Source: Imhoffiella purpurea | GTDB lineage: Bacteria > Pseudomonadota > Gammaproteobacteria > Chromatiales > Chromatiaceae | Direction: 5' to 3' | DNA: 41,978 nt | NCBI RefSeq assembly: GCF_000585215.1 | Contig: NZ_AONC01000070.1 | Location: 1-41,978 of the forward strand | In this document: positions 1-7,603 of the stretch, in pieces | Numbering within the stretch: position 1 is the first letter of the stretch | Layout: every line of letters begins with the position of its first letter | Translations under genes and position numbers: made by a program | The notes under the pieces: generated by a model | Database searches by the model: none | Seen by the model: only the letters and a program-made list of their open reading frames with translations | What the model was told of the DNA's origin: nothing

Positions 1-2382
1 GCGGAGCAGGGCGACCACCCGGGCGCGCATCACGGGCTCGGCGTGCTGGAGGTCGAGCGTGGCCGGATGGAGGAGGGACTGGGGCACCTGAGGCGGGCCT
101 TGGAGTCTGCGCCCGAGACGGGGGACTACTGGCAGTCCTTCGCCGAGGGGCTGCTGCTGGCGGGGCGGGCGCAGGATGCCGCGAGCGTGATCGAGCAGGC
201 CATGGCGGCCGGACTGCGCACTCAGGCCGCCCTAAAACTCGAGGCGCGGATCCGGCAGGCGCTCAAGGCGTCATCGGACAAGGCCGCCGATCTTCTGGCC
301 GACCTCTTCAACCAGGGGCGTTACGACGAGGCCGAGGCCCTGGCGCGGCGATTGGCGAACGAGCATGCGCGCGATCCTCTGGGCTGGAAGCTGCTGGGAG
401 CGGTGCTGGCCCAGACCGGCCGTCCGCAAGAGGCGATTCCCAACCTCGAGCAGGCGCTTGCCCTGAATCCGAACGACGCCGAGACGCTGAACGCCCTCGG
501 ATCGGCCCTGGAAGATGTCGGGCGACTCGAGGAGGCGGGGGTGAGCTATGCCCGTGCCGTTCAGCAGAGGCCCGGGTTCGTGGCGGCCATCTACAATCTG
601 GCGAGGCTGATGCATTCCCTGGGACGTCTGGACGAGGCCCGGACCTATTTCGAATGGGCGCTGACACTCGATCCGGGGCACGTGAAGTCGCTCAATCAGC
701 TCGGCTCCATCCTGCGTGAAATGGGGAACATCGAGGAGGCCGAGGATCTCTATCGCAAGGCATTGACGATCGATCCATCCGACGCACAGGTGCTCAGCAA
801 CCTCGGCAATACAGTATTGGGACAGGGGCGGTTGGACGAGGCGCTCGAATGCCAGCAGCGGGCCGTGAAGCTGCGGCCCGGCAGCCCCGAGATCCTCTCG
901 AATCTCGGCAACGCCCTTCAGCACCTGGGGCGTCTGGACGATGCGCTGGCGATCTACCAACAGGCAATGACGATGCGGGGGGCTGCATCCGGTGCCGAAA
1001 ATCAGGCCGATGCCATCCAGCAGCTCGAGGCGATGCTCCAGATGGAGCACCCTGAAATATTGGTGATTCGAGGCAACACCAATCAGTCGCTCGGCCGTCT
1101 CGACGAGGCCGAGAGCGACTATCGCAGGGCCATGCGCATGGATGCGAAGAATGCCTCCATCTACAGCAAGCTGCTCTTCACGCTGAATTACCATCCCGAC
1201 AAATCCGCCGAGGAGATCTTCTCCGCCTATCGAGCCTTCGATCTGCATTTCGGCGAGCCGCTTCGAGCCGCCTGGCAGGCGCATGGCAACGACCGCGATC
1301 CGCAGCGGCGTTTGCGGATCGGATATGTCTCGCCGGATTTTCGGCGTCATTCATCGCGATTTTTCGTCGAGCCGCTGCTGGCGCATCACGATGCACGCGT
1401 CGTCGAGGTGACCGCCTATGCCGAATTGGCGCACGAAGACGAAGTGACGGCGCGCTATCGCAGCCATGTCGATGCCTGGGTGCCGACGCGAGGGTTGTCG
1501 GACACCGCATTGGCGGAGCGGATTCGCGCCGATGGCATCGATATCCTGGTGGATCTCGCCGGCCATACCGCCAACAACCGGCTCGGTGTTTTTGCTCGCC
1601 GTCCGGCGCCGGTCTCGGTCTCCTGGATGGGATACGGATATACCACGGGCTTGAGCGCGATCGACTATTTCCTGGCCGACGAGGTCATGGTGCCTCGGGG
1701 CAGCGAGGCGCTCTTCGCCGAGCAGCCGTGGCGTCTCGCCGTCCCTTCTCTGGTCTACCGGCCGGCACCGGATATGGGCGAGGTCGGTCCATTGCCGGCG
1801 CTCACGCACGGCGGCGTCACTTTCGGGACCCTGACGCGCAGCGTGCGCATCAACCATCGCACCATCGAGGTCTGGTCGAAGATCCTCGAGCGCATTTCCG
1901 CATCGCGGCTCGTCGTGGATAGCCAGGATTTCGCCTCCGAGTCCGTCAGGCGAGACCTGATCGAGCGTTTCGCCGAACATGGCATCGGCGCCGAGCGTTT
2001 GGTGATCGGCTATCACAGCCCGCCCTGGGATCTGTTGAGAGGCATCGATATCGGCCTGGACTGCTTTCCGCACAACTCGGGGACGACCCTGATCGAGTCG
2101 CTCTACATGGGGGTTCCTTACGTCACGCTGGCCGGTCGCCCCAGCGTCGGCCGGATCGGCAGCCAGATGCTTCAGGGGGCCGGTCTCGGCGAATGGATCG
2201 CCGATAGCGAAGAGGAGTATGTCGAGAAAGCGGTTGCCCTCAGTGGCGATCTGGACCGCTTGGCATCGATACGGGCCGCATTGCGCGATCGACTGGAGAG
2301 CGGCCCCTGGCGCGACGAGGCGGGGTTCGCGCGCCGGGTCGAGCAGGCCTACCGGGAGATGTGGCAGCGCTGGTGCGGATGA
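1..2382 (+). CDS. TPR protein with O-GlcNAc transferase-like (GT41/SPINDLY) catalytic domain, 5' end missing
   Basis: The reading frame is open from base 1, so the gene enters from the left; a GTG at 43 lies mid-TPR and is not a credible start. In-window residues about 1-370 are tandem tetratricopeptide repeats (repeated G-R-L-x-E-A and A-L-x-L-x-P patterns). The C-terminal half is a GT41-type transferase: RIGYVSPDFRRHS, VDLAGHTANNRL, SWMGYGYTTG, then LDCFPHNSGTTLIESLYMG and GRPSVGRIGSQML. The family transfers a sugar, usually GlcNAc or fucose, from a nucleotide donor to Ser/Thr of proteins selected through the TPRs. The segment FGTLTRSVRINHRTIEVW carries Arg where human OGT has its catalytic-site Lys. 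It converges on a second glycosyltransferase next to fliC, so flagellin is the likeliest acceptor; that is inference from context. Confidence 0.85.
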   Translation, partial: AEQGDHPGAHHGLGVLEVERGRMEEGLGHLRRALESAPETGDYWQSFAEGLLLAGRAQDAASVIEQAMAAGLRTQAALKLEARIRQALKASSDKAADLLADLFNQGRYDEAEALARRLANEHARDPLGWKLLGAVLAQTGRPQEAIPNLEQALALNPNDAETLNALGSALEDVGRLEEAGVSYARAVQQRPGFVAAIYNLARLMHSLGRLDEARTYFEWALTLDPGHVKSLNQLGSILREMGNIEEAEDLYRKALTIDPSDAQVLSNLGNTVLGQGRLDEALECQQRAVKLRPGSPEILSNLGNALQHLGRLDDALAIYQQAMTMRGAASGAENQADAIQQLEAMLQMEHPEILVIRGNTNQSLGRLDEAESDYRRAMRMDAKNASIYSKLLFTLNYHPDKSAEEIFSAYRAFDLHFGEPLRAAWQAHGNDRDPQRRLRIGYVSPDFRRHSSRFFVEPLLAHHDARVVEVTAYAELAHEDEVTARYRSHVDAWVPTRGLSDTALAERIRADGIDILVDLAGHTANNRLGVFARRPAPVSVSWMGYGYTTGLSAIDYFLADEVMVPRGSEALFAEQPWRLAVPSLVYRPAPDMGEVGPLPALTHGGVTFGTLTRSVRINHRTIEVWSKILERISASRLVVDSQDFASESVRRDLIERFAEHGIGAERLVIGYHSPPWDLLRGIDIGLDCFPHNSGTTLIESLYMGVPYVTLAGRPSVGRIGSQMLQGAGLGEWIADSEEEYVEKAVALSGDLDRLASIRAALRDRLESGPWRDEAGFARRVEQAYREMWQRWCG

Positions 2383-2426
2383 CCCTGGGCGGGACGTGCA
2401 AAGCCCTGCGCAGCCCAGTGAATTCG

Positions 2427-4277
2427 TTAGGCGTTCATCCATTCGGCCAGCCAGCGCGCCCGATGGCTCATCAGGTGATTGTCTCGGGTATGTGCCTGGA
2501 GGCGCGCCTTGTGTCGGCTCAGATCTCGTGCGAGCAGCGTCTCGGCCAGCTCCGGCAATTCATCCAGGTCGTCGAAGACGAAGGGCCGCACGGCCGGGTC
2601 CGGGTATAGCCAAGAGAGTTCGGGGCGGGCGTCGGTCAGGACGGTCCCGCCAGCGGCGGCGATGTCCAGGACCCGTGGGTTCACGGTCGAGGAGACCTGC
2701 ATGAAATTCAGATTCAGATTGATCCGACTGTCTCGGTAGAGACTCGGCAGGGATTCGGGAGCGATGATACCGGCATATTGGCCGGTCGCGAGCGCACCCG
2801 ATTTCAGCCATTCCGCGTCGCCATGGACGCGGATCGGCAGACCCGCTTTGGCCAGCGTCTCCACTGCGGCGATGCGGAAGGATCCGGTCAGACACATCGA
2901 CAGCAGATAATTCAGGAAGTAGACCAGATGGGGATGGGCGCGGCGCTGGACATCGATCGTCTGACGCAGATCCGTTTCATGTCCGCTCAGATAGCGATGG
3001 ATCGCCACGAAGCCGCGCTGGCGGTTGATATCGGCCGTCAGGGCGGTGCCGCTCTGTCCGCAGAGCTGGTCGAGGCCGGAGGCCAGCATGTTGAGATTGG
3101 CGACCAGTCCCGAGAGTCGGCTCTGGCCGACGAATGAAATCAGGGGTTCCAGGCGTTCCGGTTCCCTGTCTGGAACGGCGGCGAAGGCTTGAAGCGCTCC
3201 GGGAGGCAGCCAAAGAGACCCAGGTGGCAGTAGCGGCAGCATATCGCGGGCGAAGGCGAGCGCCGGGCTGGGCGGGTCGGCGAATTCCATGTCGATGACC
3301 GAGGCGATGTTCGGTACATCCCACCACCAGCTTAGGATCCGTCCCGGCAGGAAAGGCTCCGGATCCAGGCGCTCATGGTTCATATCGGTTTCGAGCAACG
3401 AGCGGTTACGCACCAGGGTGACGGAGGCCGGCTGGGCGAGCAACTCGGCCAATGCCTGCCGCCACTCGGCCGCTTTCCAGACACCCTGCCGATCCGGGAC
3501 CCGAAAGAGCTGAACGCGAAGACCTTGCTCGGACAGACATGCGGCCAAATCGTCGAAAATCCGGCAGCATGGGCTGATGACCGTGACGTCGAAGGCCGGC
3601 GCCGGCCGGCTGGTGGATGGGGTTGGGGCGGCGTCGGTCTGCGGTTCGGGTTCGGATTCACCCCAGTCCGTCAGGATGGCGGCGAGGGCGCGCGATTCGC
3701 GCACGCTCGCTTCGATCGCTTCGAAGAAGCTGTGGTGAAATTGGGTCGAACCCGTTCGAATGAGCATGGGGGCGTCGGGCTTCAGGTTATCGCGCTGGAG
3801 TTCCGCCAGGGTTTCCATCAGTCCGATTTCGGAGAATCCGGGATGATCGATCCAGGGAATCGCCAGGCTCAGCCGTCCCTCGGCAATGGGACCGGAGAGG
3901 TCGATGCGCCCGAGCAGGCCGATCAGCAGCCGGCCTTCGGGTTCGATGACCAGGACCCGGGCATCCGGATTGTCCAGCGCCCGCATCAGCCGCCGACCGT
4001 CCCCTATTCCAAACAGGACTCGACGCGCATGGATGGCCGGGTCGAGATCCGCTGGATCCTCGTCCGCGATCGAGTGCCGTGAGGACCCGTTTTCGGGAGA
4101 CTGATCCAAGGCGTAGAGCCTGGCGCTCGTCGCCTCTTGATCGGCACGCCATGCGAATTGCTGAATGCGCCCGGGCAGACGCTTGCCGGTCAAGATTCGC
4201 GCCATGCGGGGATCGAAGAGTCGCAGCGCCTCCAGATTTCGACGCCAGATATCGGTTTCGGGATGTTCGAGTGTCAT
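2427..4277 (-). CDS. Glycosyltransferase, C-terminal GT4/CgeB-like domain; candidate flagellin glycosyltransferase
   Basis: 616 aa. I chose ATG 4277 (MTLEHPETD...) because AGGAA lies just upstream (4291-4295) and the frame further upstream looks non-coding. The last third resembles the Glyco_trans_1_2/CgeB-type C-terminus: HGDAEWL, then YRDSRINLNLNFMQVSSTVN, PRVLDIAAAGGTVLTD and a terminal helix ending ARWLAEWMNA. The N-terminal 200 residues are unassigned; a Ser/Pro/Thr-rich linker near residues 235-250 separates the halves. It is transcribed away from fliC and converges with the OGT-like gene (44 bp gap). A sigma54-like element at 4308-4324 sits in position to drive it. Glycosyltransferase: fairly sure. 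Flagellin as substrate: inference from position. Confidence 0.75.
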   Translation of the reverse strand: MTLEHPETDIWRRNLEALRLFDPRMARILTGKRLPGRIQQFAWRADQEATSARLYALDQSPENGSSRHSIADEDPADLDPAIHARRVLFGIGDGRRLMRALDNPDARVLVIEPEGRLLIGLLGRIDLSGPIAEGRLSLAIPWIDHPGFSEIGLMETLAELQRDNLKPDAPMLIRTGSTQFHHSFFEAIEASVRESRALAAILTDWGESEPEPQTDAAPTPSTSRPAPAFDVTVISPCCRIFDDLAACLSEQGLRVQLFRVPDRQGVWKAAEWRQALAELLAQPASVTLVRNRSLLETDMNHERLDPEPFLPGRILSWWWDVPNIASVIDMEFADPPSPALAFARDMLPLLPPGSLWLPPGALQAFAAVPDREPERLEPLISFVGQSRLSGLVANLNMLASGLDQLCGQSGTALTADINRQRGFVAIHRYLSGHETDLRQTIDVQRRAHPHLVYFLNYLLSMCLTGSFRIAAVETLAKAGLPIRVHGDAEWLKSGALATGQYAGIIAPESLPSLYRDSRINLNLNFMQVSSTVNPRVLDIAAAGGTVLTDARPELSWLYPDPAVRPFVFDDLDELPELAETLLARDLSRHKARLQAHTRDNHLMSHRARWLAEWMNA

Positions 4278-4761
4278 CGGGCCGCTATCGTTCCTGACAA
4301 GATTCTGAGCAAGAGTGGATCCAAACAATGTCTCATGCGATCGATGCGTACAGCTACAGGCTCGGATCCTGAAGTCGGCGATTCATGCCGATTTATCTAC
4401 ACTGTCAACGGATGCGACGTCGTGGACGTGGGCAATCACAGCGGTTCCCCAGTCTGGCCTTCATCATGTGGCAGATATTATGCATCCGCCTCCCAGGTGC
4501 CAAAGTATTGGCGCCGAGAGGATGTATCCTGGACTCGATTACTCGGATTCGGATTCGGCTGACCGAAGGAGGAGCGGACACGATTGCATGTCAGGCGGGT
4601 TTGGCGTCTCGCCGAACGGGGAACCGGCCCCGAGATGCTCGATGCGGCAGTGCAAGCTTGGAGAAATGAGAGCATCGTCACAGGTTAGGTGTGGGGTTCG
4701 CTCAAGAGACGCCGAGTGTGGTCGATAACCTGCATTGAAGGGGTGCTAAGCTTCGCGTGGC
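4278..4761. other. Intergenic region upstream of flagellin, no gene seen
   Basis: The divergent gap between the glycosyltransferase (4277) and the fliC promoter (4762) holds only short overlapping frames without family resemblance or plausible Shine-Dalgarno sites. Apart from the sigma54-like site at 4308-4324 I see no recognisable element here. Confidence 0.6.
4308..4324 (-). promoter_or_regulatory. Candidate sigma54 promoter of the glycosyltransferase gene
   Basis: Read on the minus strand the site is TTGGATCCACTCTTGCT. It has the invariant GG-N10-GC spacing, an intact TTGG at -24 and an intact TTGCT at -12, but only partial match in the CACG part. The start point would fall near 4297, immediately before the AGGAA Shine-Dalgarno (4291-4295) and ATG 4277. 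Position supports the call; sequence alone is moderate. Confidence 0.45.
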
Positions 4762-4788
4762 TAAAGATTTTAGCCCGATCGCCGATAC
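4762..4788 (+). promoter_or_regulatory. sigma28 (FliA) promoter of flagellin
   Basis: TAAAGATT (4762-4769), an 11-bp spacer, then GCCGATAC (4781-4788). The enterobacterial FliA consensus is TAAAGTTT-N11-GCCGATAA, so 14 of 16 positions match at exact spacing. Transcription would start near 4795, giving a leader of about 75-80 nt before fliC. Confidence 0.9.
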
Positions 4789-4872
4789 CCCATAGGTGCG
4801 GAAAATCAACAGAGAACGGTTTATCGCTGCCGTGCGCAGACTACCGGTTCGGCGGTTATCAGGAGAATAGTC

Positions 4873-7026
4873 ATGTCATTGGTCATCAACACCAACGTTG
4901 CCTCGCTCAATGCACAGCGAAATATCGAAAAGTCACAGTCCAGCCTGAGTCAGTCCATGGAGCGGTTGAGCAGCGGCCTGCGCATCAACTCCGCCAAGGA
5001 CGACGCGGCCGGATCCTCCATCGTCAGCCGTCTGACCTCGCAGATCAAGGGCCTCGACCAGGCGGTCCGCAATGCCAACGACGGCATCTCGCTGGTTCAG
5101 ACGGCCGAAGGCGCCCTCAGCGAGACGGGCAACATCCTGCAGCGTATGCGCGAGCTCGCGGTACAGTCCGCGAACGGAACCTATACCACCGGCAACCGGG
5201 ACACGCTGAACGCCGAGACCAAGCAGCTGATCGAGGAGCTGGACCGCATCTCGAGCACCACGGATTTCAATGGCCTGAATCTGCTGGATGGATCCGCTCA
5301 CGATGTGACCTTGCAGATCGGCTCCCAGGCGAACCAGACCATCACCGTCTCGATCGGGAAGATGGATTCCGGGGCACTGGGTGTGTCGGAGTCCGCGGGG
5401 CTCGGTTCGGTCTCTCGGGTCGGTACCGGCGCGGCAGCCTCGTCGTCCGCCGCGAGCGATGTCGATGTGGCCATGGCCGCCGCGGCGACCAATGCCGGCG
5501 CATTGGGCACGGGCGACCTGGTGATCAATGGCATCGCAATCGATGGCGCTATCTCGGCCTCCGATGCGGCTTCCGCGTATGGCAAGAGCAGTAGCGCCAT
5601 CGCGACCGCGGCCGCGATCAACGAGAAGAGCGATCAGACCGGTGTCTCCGCGGTCGTGGGCGAGACCAAGCTCGGCGGTTCGAGCATGGCTGCGGGTACC
5701 GCCACCGGGACGATCCAGCTCAATGGCGTCTCGATCAGTCTGCAGACGACCAGCGATGCCGCGACGACCCGTTCCTCCATTATCGAGGCCATCAATCTGA
5801 AGTCGGATCAGACCGGTGTCACTGCTATCGATTCTGGTACCGACATGGGCGGTATCACACTGTCCGCCGCGGATGGCCGCAATATCACGCTGATCGAGAC
5901 CGAAGGTGGATTGACAAAGGCCAATACCGGACTCGGGTTTGCCGGTGCCTCCCTCACCACGGCGATGGCCACTGGAACCGTCACCCTCGTTTCCGAGGGG
6001 GGCAAGGACATCAATATCGCGTCCGGTGCGACCGGAAAGGCCAGCGACGCGGGTTTCAGCGAGGGTACCTTCAGTGGCACCATGACCCAGGTGACCTCGA
6101 ATCTCAAGGACACCACGAACTCGATGGCCGCGGGCAACCTGCTGGTCAATGGGATACAGGTCGGTCCGTCGTATGCAAACGACGATACGGCGTCGTCCGG
6201 CGGCAATGTGTACAGTGCCATTGCCAAGGCCGCGGCATTCAATCTGGTTTCGGACAGGACGGGTGTCACCGCGACGGTCAACGAGAATATCGCCAAGAAC
6301 GATGTGGCGCAGGCCACGGCGAGCGCGGCCGTGTCGGGCTCGATCAACGGGGTTGCGATCACTGGTTTCAACTCGGTCGCCGGTGATGATGCCCGGAGCG
6401 CGAACCGTCAGTCGCTGGTGAACGCCATCAACGGCATCTCCGATCAGACCGGCGTGCGGGCGGTCGATACCGGCGAGGCGGGGACCTCGGCGGGCGGCGG
6501 CGTGCAGCTCTTCGCCGAGGACGGCCGTAATATCGTTGCTCAGCTGACCAACGGTGCAAACGCGGGCTTTGGGAGTACCGCTGGTACCACCACCTTCGTC
6601 GGCGAATTCACGCTCACCTCCGACAAGGAGATCGTCATCGGTCGCGGGACCAACGACAACCTCGCTTATTCCGGGTTGACCGTTGGCGAATACGGCGGCG
6701 GCGAGGATGGAATGTCGCTGGCCAGCATCGACATCTCGACCGCGGAAGGCGCCACCAAGGCGATCGGCGCCATCGACAACGCGCTCGACGAGGTCAACAA
6801 CGTCAAGGCCGATCTGGGTGCGGTGAACAACCGGCTCGACTTCACGATCAACAATCTGTCGAGCATCTCGCAGAACGCCACGGCCTCGCGCTCGCGCATC
6901 CAGGACGCGGACTTTGCGTCGGAGACCGCCAATCTCTCGCGCTCTCAGGTTCTGCAGCAGGCGAGCTCGGCCATGCTGGCCCAGGCCAACTCGGCGCCTC
7001 AGCAGGTGCTCTCCCTCCTGCGTTAA
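4873..7026 (+). CDS. fliC: Flagellin (flagellar filament subunit)
   Basis: 717 aa. The conserved N-terminal D0/D1 ([17 protein letters not shown], then [15 protein letters not shown]) and C-terminal D1/D0 ([16 protein letters not shown] to QQVLSLLR) are unmistakable. The start is fixed by AGGAG at 4861-4865, seven bases before ATG. At 717 aa it is longer than the common 280-500. The extra length is a central region of Flagellin_IN-like motifs centred on S-D-x-T-G-V at about residues 254, 311, 460 and 522. These form a larger unit (about 217-400) that recurs at about 423-610. Flagellin is exported and polymerised under the FliD cap with FliS as chaperone; all three genes follow. A strong sigma28 promoter precedes it and a hairpin follows. 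Confidence 0.97.
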   Translation: MSLVINTNVASLNAQRNIEKSQSSLSQSMERLSSGLRINSAKDDAAGSSIVSRLTSQIKGLDQAVRNANDGISLVQTAEGALSETGNILQRMRELAVQSANGTYTTGNRDTLNAETKQLIEELDRISSTTDFNGLNLLDGSAHDVTLQIGSQANQTITVSIGKMDSGALGVSESAGLGSVSRVGTGAAASSSAASDVDVAMAAAATNAGALGTGDLVINGIAIDGAISASDAASAYGKSSSAIATAAAINEKSDQTGVSAVVGETKLGGSSMAAGTATGTIQLNGVSISLQTTSDAATTRSSIIEAINLKSDQTGVTAIDSGTDMGGITLSAADGRNITLIETEGGLTKANTGLGFAGASLTTAMATGTVTLVSEGGKDINIASGATGKASDAGFSEGTFSGTMTQVTSNLKDTTNSMAAGNLLVNGIQVGPSYANDDTASSGGNVYSAIAKAAAFNLVSDRTGVTATVNENIAKNDVAQATASAAVSGSINGVAITGFNSVAGDDARSANRQSLVNAINGISDQTGVRAVDTGEAGTSAGGGVQLFAEDGRNIVAQLTNGANAGFGSTAGTTTFVGEFTLTSDKEIVIGRGTNDNLAYSGLTVGEYGGGEDGMSLASIDISTAEGATKAIGAIDNALDEVNNVKADLGAVNNRLDFTINNLSSISQNATASRSRIQDADFASETANLSRSQVLQQASSAMLAQANSAPQQVLSLLR

Positions 7027-7049
7027 GGTGATTACTCAAGGCTGAAGGG

Positions 7050-7085
7050 CGCGCGGCCTCCGTCCGGAGGCCGCGCGGTTGACTT
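7050..7085 (+). terminator. Terminator-like hairpin after fliC
   Basis: A perfect 12-bp GC-rich stem (CGCGCGGCCTCC at 7050-7061, complement at 7066-7077) with a 4-nt loop starts 23 bp after the fliC stop. The following T tract is weak (GTTGACTT), so it may act as a partial terminator and 3' stabiliser, leaving some read-through into flaG 20 bp later. Confidence 0.65.
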
Positions 7086-7097
7086 CGGAGGCGTAAG

Positions 7098-7523
7098 ATG
7101 GTCAATGATATCAATGGACTCGCATCGCATAGTCAGATGCCGGTATCACCGCATTCGTCGGCATCGTCCAATCAGGCGGCGAACAATGGAACCGAAGGAC
7201 AGGGTCTGAAGACGACGAAGTCCGCGACGGATCCGGCGAGGGCGGAGGCCATGGCCGAACGTCTTCAAGGACATCAGGGCGGTCAGGATGGGGCCACTCT
7301 GCGCGAACAGCTGACCGATGCCGTGGAACGCATCAACGAGATGATGCAGAACGGCAAACAGACCCTGAAGTTCCAACTGGATGACGATTCCGGGCGCATG
7401 GTGGTCCAGGTGATGGATGCCAGAACGGATGAGGTGATCCGCCAGATCCCCAGCGAAGAGACCCTGAAGTTCGCGGAATATGTCGATGGTCTGGTTGGCT
7501 TGATCTTCAACAAGAAGGCCTAG
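7098..7523 (+). CDS. flaG: FlaG family protein
   Basis: 141 aa. The N-terminal half is polar, low-complexity and probably disordered. The C-terminal half is the FlaG domain: LKFQLDDDSGRMVVQVMD, then DEVIRQIPSEETLKFAEYV. GGAGG at 7087-7091 lies 6 bases before ATG. FlaG proteins sit beside fliC/fliD in polar flagellates such as Pseudomonas, Vibrio and Campylobacter and influence filament length; the molecular role is poorly defined. The gene lies between flagellin and the cap gene. A shorter paralogue lies at 10263-10577. Confidence 0.9.
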   Translation: MVNDINGLASHSQMPVSPHSSASSNQAANNGTEGQGLKTTKSATDPARAEAMAERLQGHQGGQDGATLREQLTDAVERINEMMQNGKQTLKFQLDDDSGRMVVQVMDARTDEVIRQIPSEETLKFAEYVDGLVGLIFNKKA

Positions 7524-7603
7524 GGTCGACCGAATCGCGGATACCGCATCCACACAAGGCGCGATCCTCTCATCAGCATTTCTGAAGTAATGGAGCGACG
7601 GCC

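Noticed and set aside
4137..4728. Several overlapping small plus-strand frames upstream of fliC
   Set aside because: No Shine-Dalgarno, no family pattern, and they overlap the glycosyltransferase start or the region before the flagellin promoter.
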